From positions 1 through 20,986 of the forward strand of contig CAZYVD010000051.1 of assembly GCA_964651045.1 (NCBI GenBank): 20,986 nucleotides of DNA, read 5' to 3'. This document shows, piece after piece, positions 15,980 to 20,986 of the stretch (its first letter is position 1; every line of letters begins with the position of its first letter). The stretch is from CAZYVD01 sp964651045. GTDB taxonomy: Bacteria; Zhuqueibacterota; QNDG01; DSAB01. Made by a program: the position numbers and the translations under genes. The notes under the pieces were generated by a model that worked only from the letters and a program-made list of their open reading frames with translations, did no database searches and had not been told where the DNA came from.

Positions 15980-17521
15980 TCATACCATTCTCGAAAAATC
16001 TCTATCTAAACTTCTGTATTGAATTGCCTCACTCAAATGTTCAGGCCGTATATCAGTGCTTTCTTCCAGATCTGCAATCGTCCTGGCAACCTTTAAAATT
16101 CTATCGTATGCTCTTGCAGAAAGTCCCAATCTTGTTATGGCCCTCTGAAGCAAAGCATTTCCTTCATCATCAACCGGGCAGAACCTGCGAATATCTTTCG
16201 AATCCATGTGGGCATTGCAATAGACTCCCCTCCGATGCTTAAACCTGTTAAGCTGAATGGTTCTCGCCTTTTTTACTCTAGACCTGATCGACTCAGACAT
16301 CTCTCCAGTAGTTCTTCCAGATAGTTCCTTGTACTTTACTGCAGGCACTTCCACATGAATGTCGATTCTATCTAATAAAGGACCCGAGACCTTTGAGCGA
16401 TACCTCTGAATCTGAGGAACAGTACAGCAACATTCATGAGTCGGACTCGAATAGTAACCACATGGACATGGATTCATTGCTGCCACAAGCATGAATAGAG
16501 CAGGATATGTTACAGAAATGGCTGCCCTCGAAATAGTAACCCTTCCATCCTCCATTGGCTGTCTCATTACTTCGAGTACATTCTTCCTGAACTCTGGGAG
16601 TTCATCAAGAAACAAGACCCCATTGTGTGCAAGACTCACCTCTCCAGGCCTTGGAACATGACCACCACCAATCAATCCTGCATCTGAAATTGTATGGTGT
16701 GGAGATCTAAATGGTCTTGTTGCAATCAATGCCGTATCTGGTGGAAGATGCCCTGCGACGGAATGAATTTTTGTTGTCTCCAGCGCCTCTTCAAGGGTTA
16801 GTTCTGGTAAAATTGTAGGTATCCTCTTGGCGAGCATCGTCTTTCCTGAACCTGGAGGCCCTATCATCAGAACATTGTGTCCACCTGCTGCTGCCACCTC
16901 GAGAGCCCTCTTTACATGCTCCTGACCCTTCACATCCTGAAAATCGACACTGTATTCACAGCTTTTTGAAAATACTTCATCTATATCAACAGTAAACGGT
17001 TCTCTCAGCTCTCCATTTTCGATTATATTCACAGCATCTCTAAGACTTTCAACAGGATAGACATCGAGTCCAACAGCCATGGCGGCCTCTTTCGCATTCT
17101 CTCTTGGCAGTATTATCTTCTTTATCTTTTTCTCCCTAACTGCTACTGAAATCGAAAGCCCGCCTCTTATTGCTCTTACCTTGCCGTCTAATGCCAGCTC
17201 CCCAAGAATAACAATATTCTCAACTTTCGATTGTTCTATCTGGCCACTGGCAATCAGAACCCCAATAGCCATTGGCAGATCAAAGGCCGATCCCTCTTTA
17301 CGTATATCTGCTGGTGCAAGGTTTATTGTTACACGCTTTCTGGGGAAAAAGAAACCGGAATTCTTAATAGCAGCATTGACTCTTTCCTTTGATTCCTTTA
17401 CGGCACCTTCAGGCAATCCTACTGTAGCAAATATTGGCAGCCCATTCTCAAGATGAGATTCTACCTCAACTATATAACCTTCTATTCCGAGTACAGCAGC
17501 ACTAAAAACTTTTGAAAACAT
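15980..17521 (-). CDS. comM: YifB/ComM family Mg-chelatase-like AAA+ ATPase
   Basis: 513 residues in the usual order: an N-terminal ChlI/Lon-S5-like domain (about 15-140), an AAA+ Mg-chelatase domain (190-395) with Walker A GPPGSGKT (221-228) and Walker B GVLFLDELPEF (301-311), and the C-terminal Mg-chelatase helical domain (about 400-508). NPCPCGYY (350-357) and Cys364-366 carry the family's cysteines. In transforming bacteria ComM is a hexameric helicase that extends branch migration during recombination. Its role in non-competent bacteria is unclear. It has its own promoter (17563-17591), a leader of about 35 bases and no obvious Shine-Dalgarno sequence. Confidence 0.93.
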   Translation of the reverse strand: MFSKVFSAAVLGIEGYIVEVESHLENGLPIFATVGLPEGAVKESKERVNAAIKNSGFFFPRKRVTINLAPADIRKEGSAFDLPMAIGVLIASGQIEQSKVENIVILGELALDGKVRAIRGGLSISVAVREKKIKKIILPRENAKEAAMAVGLDVYPVESLRDAVNIIENGELREPFTVDIDEVFSKSCEYSVDFQDVKGQEHVKRALEVAAAGGHNVLMIGPPGSGKTMLAKRIPTILPELTLEEALETTKIHSVAGHLPPDTALIATRPFRSPHHTISDAGLIGGGHVPRPGEVSLAHNGVLFLDELPEFRKNVLEVMRQPMEDGRVTISRAAISVTYPALFMLVAAMNPCPCGYYSSPTHECCCTVPQIQRYRSKVSGPLLDRIDIHVEVPAVKYKELSGRTTGEMSESIRSRVKKARTIQLNRFKHRRGVYCNAHMDSKDIRRFCPVDDEGNALLQRAITRLGLSARAYDRILKVARTIADLEESTDIRPEHLSEAIQYRSLDRDFSRMV

Positions 17522-17562
17522 AAGAAAATCTTAGAATTGTAACTTGAAATGGTTATGCTTTA

Positions 17563-17591
17563 AGTATATGCAAATATTTGGAAAGAATCAA
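17563..17591 (-). promoter_or_regulatory. Sigma-70 promoter of the yifB/comM gene
   Basis: On the minus strand TTGATT (17591-17586) and TATACT (17568-17563) are separated by 17 bases, each matching consensus at four or five of six positions. Transcription would start near 17555, about 35 bases before the ATG at 17521. Confidence 0.7.
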
Positions 17592-17695
17592 GAATATTTT
17601 TATTGTAAATTAGAAAAGGGATAAGGCTCGTGGAATTTTGATCAACAGTAATTAGTAGGAACTGTTAAATTTTAAGTTCCGATAACCATAAATAA

Positions 17696-17720
17696 ATCCC
17701 TGACTCAACGAGCCAGGGAT
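17696..17720 (-). terminator. Terminator of the 68-residue membrane protein gene
   Basis: ATCCCTG (17696-17702) pairs with CAGGGAT (17714-17720); three further pairs (CTC/GAG) close a 3-base AAC loop across an A-C mismatch. On the minus strand it is followed by TTTATTTAT. It lies about 43 bases beyond the stop at 17764. Confidence 0.65.
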
Positions 17721-17763
17721 CTGCTCAGATGAAAAGAATTGATATGGCCTTTTCAGAAGAAAA

Positions 17764-17970
17764 TCAATTTACAAGATTGTGTACATTTGGACGTGGATCT
17801 TTTACTGGTCTATATTTTCTTCTCTGATCATCCTTCTCAAGAAATTCCACCCTCTTGGTTAAAACAAAATTCTCCCGATACAGCCTCATTTTTGAGCCGT
17901 ATGCAAGTGCTGCCATGCTTACCACACCAAATGTAACTCCAGCCATAAAAACAATTATATAACCAACCAT
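17764..17970 (-). CDS. Small single-span membrane protein, function unknown
   Basis: 68 residues: a hydrophobic N-terminal helix (about 3-24) rich in Gly/Ala/Val, then a basic stretch and a charged, Pro-containing tail (MRLYRENFVLTKRVEFLEKD, then PVKDPRP). It resembles small DUF3789-like membrane proteins in plan, but I would not assign it. GAGG lies ten bases before the ATG, and a terminator follows the gene; both support a real gene. It is transcribed divergently from the sigma-factor operon, with 246 bases between. Confidence 0.6.
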   Translation of the reverse strand: MVGYIIVFMAGVTFGVVSMAALAYGSKMRLYRENFVLTKRVEFLEKDDQRRKYRPVKDPRPNVHNLVN

Positions 17971-18126
17971 TTCAAATATTCCTCACAATTTTATAAAATA
18001 TTGCATTATGAAATTATTTTCTCAATAATCTGTACGACTAATTTACAGCAAAAAATGTACCGTTTGTATATTAATGATTCACTGCATTGATATTTAAAGA
18101 CTTATAAAAATATTGTTGGACAACAA

Positions 18127-18166
18127 ATCGGTATTTTTTTCCTTTGATGTAAAACTTTTTACCGAT
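18127..18166 (+). promoter_or_regulatory. Inverted repeats in the leader of the sigma-factor operon
   Basis: ATCGGTA (18127-18133) and TACCGAT (18160-18166) are perfect 7-bp inverted copies 26 bases apart. A second small palindrome, CGATCAGATCG (18163-18173), overlaps the right arm. They lie 44-90 bases before the sigma-factor ATG, in a 246-base intergenic stretch with several weak AT-rich promoter-like hexamers, for example TTGCAT-N17-AATAAT at 18001-18029. Operator or leader hairpin are both possible. Confidence 0.35.
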
Positions 18167-18203
18167 CAGATCGTCTTACATACAGATAAATATTAAAATA
18201 ATT

Positions 18204-18207
18204 GAGG
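18204..18207 (+). promoter_or_regulatory. Ribosome binding site deciding the sigma-factor start
   Basis: GAGG lies nine bases before the ATG at 18217. The frame could formally begin at the TTG at 18202, but that TTG overlaps this site, so the ATG is preferred. Confidence 0.65.
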
Positions 18208-18216
18208 AACTACTAC

Positions 18217-18810
18217 ATGTCCGACAGCGATCTTATTCAAAGCTTTCTAAAGGGAGACATAAATGCATTTAATCTATTGGTGTGGAAATACCAAAAACCT
18301 GTATACAATCTTGTATACAGAATGACAGGCAACGAAGAGATGACAAAAGACATCTGTCAGATGACATTTATCAGAACATACAAGAAACTAAGTAAATTAA
18401 AGGACCATGATAAGTTCGCATCATGGCTATTCAGGATAGCCATAAATCTCTGCTACGATGAATTCAAGAAGAAAAAAAATCATCACTTCGATATTAATAA
18501 ATTCAGATCAGAAGATGGTGCTGATACTATAAACTGTATGCATGATAAAAAAGAAATGATGCCCGATGAAATTTTAAATCAAAAACAGATCGGGCAGATC
18601 TTAAAAAGATGTCTGATGGCAATACCTGAAGAACAGAGGGTTGTTATCATCATGAAACAGTATCACGGATTGAAATTTTCAGAGATTTCCGAAATATTGA
18701 GTCAACCAGTAAACACTGTAAAATCTCGACTTTACTATGGACTTAGAGCCATGAAGAAAATATTGGAAGAGTCCAAACTTAATAAGGAGGTCATGCTAAA
18801 TGAAATGTAA
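18217..18810 (+). CDS. ECF-type RNA polymerase sigma factor (sigma-70 family)
   Basis: 197 residues with sigma region 2 (about 18-88), including the -10-reading helix DICQMTFIRTYKKL (45-58) and FASWLFRIAINLCYDEFKK (67-85). A variable linker rich in charged residues follows (90-120). Sigma region 4 (about 122-184) has the helix-turn-helix KFSEISEILSQPVNTVKSRL (153-172). There is no region 1.1 or region 3, as expected for ECF factors, which direct polymerase to envelope- or stress-response promoters. The stop overlaps the anti-sigma gene by 11 bases, so the pair is translationally coupled. Self-activation is typical but the ECF promoter is not identified here. Confidence 0.95.
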   Translation: MSDSDLIQSFLKGDINAFNLLVWKYQKPVYNLVYRMTGNEEMTKDICQMTFIRTYKKLSKLKDHDKFASWLFRIAINLCYDEFKKKKNHHFDINKFRSEDGADTINCMHDKKEMMPDEILNQKQIGQILKRCLMAIPEEQRVVIIMKQYHGLKFSEISEILSQPVNTVKSRLYYGLRAMKKILEESKLNKEVMLNEM

Positions 18811-19459
18811 AGACATGACTGAAAGACTAATTTCTCTGATCTATGGAGAATTAAGTCCCGATGAAGCAAAAAAGACAGAATCACACATAAAATCGTGTGA
18901 TTCTTGCAGAAAGATATACAAAGAGCTTAAGGAGACAACAGAGATTCTAGATAAGTGGAAAGAGATAACCCTTCCAACCAACTTTGTCTTTACGACAGAG
19001 GCGCCAGGGTTTAATCTTTGGAATAAGAGTATACGAAGCATGGGCAGAGTAAGAAAGTTTATGTTAGGAATTTCAATAGCGGCTGCATTCTGCCTTCTGC
19101 TCCTGAGTATTATTAACTTCGAAGCAAAATATGAGTATGGAAAATGGAGCATAGGGTTTCATCTGATTCCACAAGCAAAGGAGTCTATAACAAAAGAATA
19201 TGTAGAACAACTTGTCAAGGAAAGTCAGAAACAGATACTAATTTTTACTTCGAGAATGATAGAGGAGAGCGAAAGACGAACGGATATAGACCTTACAAGA
19301 CTTGTTCAGACCATCGAAGAGCAGAGACAGAAGGACCTGCAATTTATTACAAAGGGATTGATAGGATTGAAACAGACAAACGACTGGCGATTCGATCAAA
19401 CAGAGAAGGTCATTGATCGACTCTACCGCCTGACAAGTTATCAATTTAATAAAAAATAG
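18800..19459 (+). CDS. Membrane-bound zinc-finger anti-sigma factor (zf-HC2/ZAS)
   Basis: 219 residues. The cytoplasmic anti-sigma domain (1-55) has HIKSCDSC, a His29-x3-Cys33-x2-Cys36 motif (with Cys3 as a possible fourth ligand), the hallmark of ZAS proteins that hold ECF sigma factors. One transmembrane helix (about 87-107) follows. The outer part (108-219) has a long Glu/Lys/Gln-rich helical stretch (about 127-215), probably a coiled coil that could sense or multimerise. AAGGAGG lies nine bases before the ATG, inside the end of the sigma gene. The inferred mechanism is release of the sigma factor on an envelope signal, perhaps by regulated proteolysis. Confidence 0.9.
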   Translation: MKCKDMTERLISLIYGELSPDEAKKTESHIKSCDSCRKIYKELKETTEILDKWKEITLPTNFVFTTEAPGFNLWNKSIRSMGRVRKFMLGISIAAAFCLLLLSIINFEAKYEYGKWSIGFHLIPQAKESITKEYVEQLVKESQKQILIFTSRMIEESERRTDIDLTRLVQTIEEQRQKDLQFITKGLIGLKQTNDWRFDQTEKVIDRLYRLTSYQFNKK

Positions 19460-19474
19460 GGAGGTACATATAAA

Positions 19475-20725
19475 ATGAATAATACAATAAAGAAGATGAT
19501 AAAAGGGATGGTTATATCAGTAATTCTTCTTATTTCAATAAACGTGCTTGCACAGGAATCAATCATAGAAGAGAAAAGACTGCACAGAGACATGAGGATA
19601 ATGGGAGGAATATTGGGAAAATTAATAGCCCAAGAGGAGAACACTCATTATCCAGGATACTATATAGGAATGTCACCAAATATAATGCTTCTTAAAGGTT
19701 TTGGTATTGTGTTTTATACTCATAAGAGCAGTCCCCTGACGAACGATTTTCTATTCGGAGGCGTAACGAGAAACATGAAAACAAGTTATTCGAAGACTCT
19801 TGAAAATTTCTTAGTCATGCAGTATGAAGAAAAGAGTCTGGAATCAAAAAAGGGAAAGAAAAGCGATATCGACTCAACAGAGATCAAGATGCTTCAAAAG
19901 GAAAATGAAGCTATAGAGACCTTAAAAGATAATATTATCTGCTTCTTTAAAAAATATGTTCCTGCAATTAGACAATTAAAAGATGATGACAGGATAGCGA
20001 TCATAGTTAAACTCGACAACTGGAGAAATAAAAAATATCAGGACTCATTTCTAAAGGCAATGGTCACCAAACAAGCAGTCGATCTGTACCGGAAAAATCG
20101 GATAAGTTATGCAGATTTTCAAAAACGCATTGTCTTTCAGTTAAGAGAAGAAAAATCTGATATAACAAAAGATATTGATATAATGTCGGAAATCCTGAGC
20201 AGAGGTTTGGATTCATCCACCTACTGGAGGCCATCCTCCTACAGAGGCACATACATGGAAAACTTTGGAGTAATATTCTTTCTCAATATCCCCAGCAGAT
20301 TTTTAACCCTATCGATTGTATCTACAGATACGCCAGATGTAGTATTAACAAAGACGATTACAAACAGTTCAAAAGAATATCAAACAAGCAAGGAGGAGAT
20401 ATTCGACCTCAAAGGAAAACTAATTACAATTACAGAGAAGGAAAAGAAGAAAAAGAAAGATAGGGAAAAAGAAATAAACAAATCTATCAAAGAACTTCAA
20501 GATGAACTTTTTGACCTACTGGCATCCTATGGACATACACTTAGAATCAAACCAGAGGAATGGGTAGTGCTCAATGTGAATATGGGAAACAATCTATTCT
20601 ATCCAAGAAATTCGGACAACTCACATTTCATCCTTCAAATCAAGAAAAAATACCTCGATTACTACTATAAAGGCACAATAACGATTGATGAACTTCGTAA
20701 GAAATTGATTGTTCAGACAATCTAA
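19475..20725 (+). CDS. Exported protein of unknown function made of two diverged copies of one domain
   Basis: 416 residues with a typical signal peptide (basic MNNTIKKMIK, hydrophobic 11-25, likely cleavage after Ala26 in VLAQE). I recognise no family. The mature protein repeats itself: copy one about 38-222, copy two about 232-414. Matching pairs are RDMRIMGGIL (38-47) with KDIDIMSEIL (232-241), LKGFGIVFYT (73-82) with MENFGVIFFL (261-270), and LYRKNRISYADFQKRIVFQ (204-222) with YYYKGTITIDELRKKLIVQ (396-414). Each copy has a Lys/Glu-rich helical middle (about 118-160 and 318-350). GGGAGG lies ten bases before the ATG, 15 bases after the anti-sigma stop. As the only non-regulatory gene of the operon it is the likely effector or signal sensor. 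Confidence 0.85.
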   Translation: MNNTIKKMIKGMVISVILLISINVLAQESIIEEKRLHRDMRIMGGILGKLIAQEENTHYPGYYIGMSPNIMLLKGFGIVFYTHKSSPLTNDFLFGGVTRNMKTSYSKTLENFLVMQYEEKSLESKKGKKSDIDSTEIKMLQKENEAIETLKDNIICFFKKYVPAIRQLKDDDRIAIIVKLDNWRNKKYQDSFLKAMVTKQAVDLYRKNRISYADFQKRIVFQLREEKSDITKDIDIMSEILSRGLDSSTYWRPSSYRGTYMENFGVIFFLNIPSRFLTLSIVSTDTPDVVLTKTITNSSKEYQTSKEEIFDLKGKLITITEKEKKKKKDREKEINKSIKELQDELFDLLASYGHTLRIKPEEWVVLNVNMGNNLFYPRNSDNSHFILQIKKKYLDYYYKGTITIDELRKKLIVQTI

Positions 20726-20751
20726 ACTTTAAACCACATTTTTTCAACTAG

Positions 20752-20784
20752 ACTCTTCTGCCTCATAGGGGTAGAAGAGTTTTT
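20752..20784 (+). terminator. Rho-independent terminator of the sigma-factor operon
   Basis: ACTCTTCTGCC (20752-20762) pairs with GGTAGAAGAGT (20770-20780), 11 pairs with one G-T wobble, around a 7-base loop, followed directly by TTTT, AA and TTTT. It lies 26 bases after the stop of the exported protein. Confidence 0.85.
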
Positions 20785-20921
20785 AATTTTCGTTTCACAT
20801 TGAAACATTTTACCAGATTGAAACACATTTATGATATTTTAAAAAAACTTCCAACAAGTAAAGAGCCATAAAAATGTTTTAAAAATAATATCTTATAGCA
20901 CTCCATCATTACTCAAAAGTT

Positions 20922-20937
20922 TGGCATAACATTTGTA
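20922..20937 (+). promoter_or_regulatory. Possible -24/-12 (sigma-54-like) promoter for a gene beyond the window
   Basis: TGGCATAACATTTGTA matches the -24 element TGGCA and part of the -12 element TTGCA at the right spacing (GG to G 10 bases apart), but the -12 C is T. A GAACAA/TTGTTC inverted repeat (20940-20945 and 20960-20965) lies just downstream. The rest of 20785-20986 is AT-rich and has no gene I can support. Confidence 0.25.
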
Positions 20938-20986
20938 TAGAACAATCATTAGTTAGATTTTGTTCAATAATATCCCCCCTAAGGCG

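Noticed and set aside
18202..18216. A TTG start for the sigma factor, five codons upstream.
   Set aside because: The TTG overlaps the GAGG that serves the ATG at 18217 and has no ribosome site of its own.
1..20986. Mobile element, prophage, defence system or CRISPR array.
   Set aside because: No transposase, integrase, phage or restriction gene and no spaced direct repeats are visible; apart from the 7-bp array the window is ordinary chromosomal genes.

Overview
The window is a gene-dense stretch of AT-rich bacterial chromosome. It encodes a Kdo transferase (WaaA/KdtA), a heptosyltransferase-type GT9 enzyme, several proteins with N-terminal export signals and one Tat-type signal, so the host is a Gram-negative, LPS-making bacterium. 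No rRNA or clade-defining marker is present and I cannot name the phylum. The AmmeMemoRadiSam proteins and an exported ApbE would suit an anaerobe, but that is only a hint. I see no IS, prophage, CRISPR array or tRNA.

Layout. (1) 1-362: the last 20 codons of a plus-strand gene ending in a Cys-rich zinc-knuckle-like tail, then an AT-rich gap closed by a 7-bp tandem repeat. (2) 7251 down to 363, minus strand: a tightly packed seven-gene run, with ATGA/TTGA overlaps, one 11-bp overlap and short gaps. The order is long-chain polyprenyl diphosphate synthase, ApbE, UDP-glucuronate decarboxylase, GT9 glycosyltransferase, Kdo transferase, and two ECF-type transporter ATPases. It reads as an envelope, sugar-nucleotide and isoprenoid operon with an ECF ATPase pair at its tail. 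(3) 7684-7340: a STAS anti-sigma-factor antagonist with its own sigma-70-like promoter and a GC-rich hairpin behind it. (4) 10413-7757: a two-gene AmmeMemoRadiSam module, a radical SAM enzyme followed by a MEMO1-AMMECR1 fusion; both carry apparent export signals. (5) 15637-10508: P1-family peptidase, DUF2905, NfeD-type serine protease, slipin, a small membrane protein and a GNAT-like protein, all co-directional. (6) 15682-15853, plus strand: a structured RNA that I read as 6S RNA, with an 11-bp closing stem followed by seven T. (7) 17521-15980: YifB/ComM AAA ATPase with a good sigma-70 promoter. (8) 17970-17764: a small single-span membrane protein with its own terminator. (9) 18217-20725, plus strand: an ECF sigma factor, its zinc-finger membrane anti-sigma factor, and an exported protein of unknown function built from two diverged copies of one domain, closed by a strong terminator.

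The most novel part is the last operon: an autonomous envelope-signalling cassette whose only evident non-regulatory gene product is a duplicated exported protein I do not recognise. The second is the apparently exported AmmeMemoRadiSam system, including a Tat signal on a radical SAM enzyme. A third, subtler observation is that both non-consensus residues of the ECF ATPase pair fall in the same composite ATP site.
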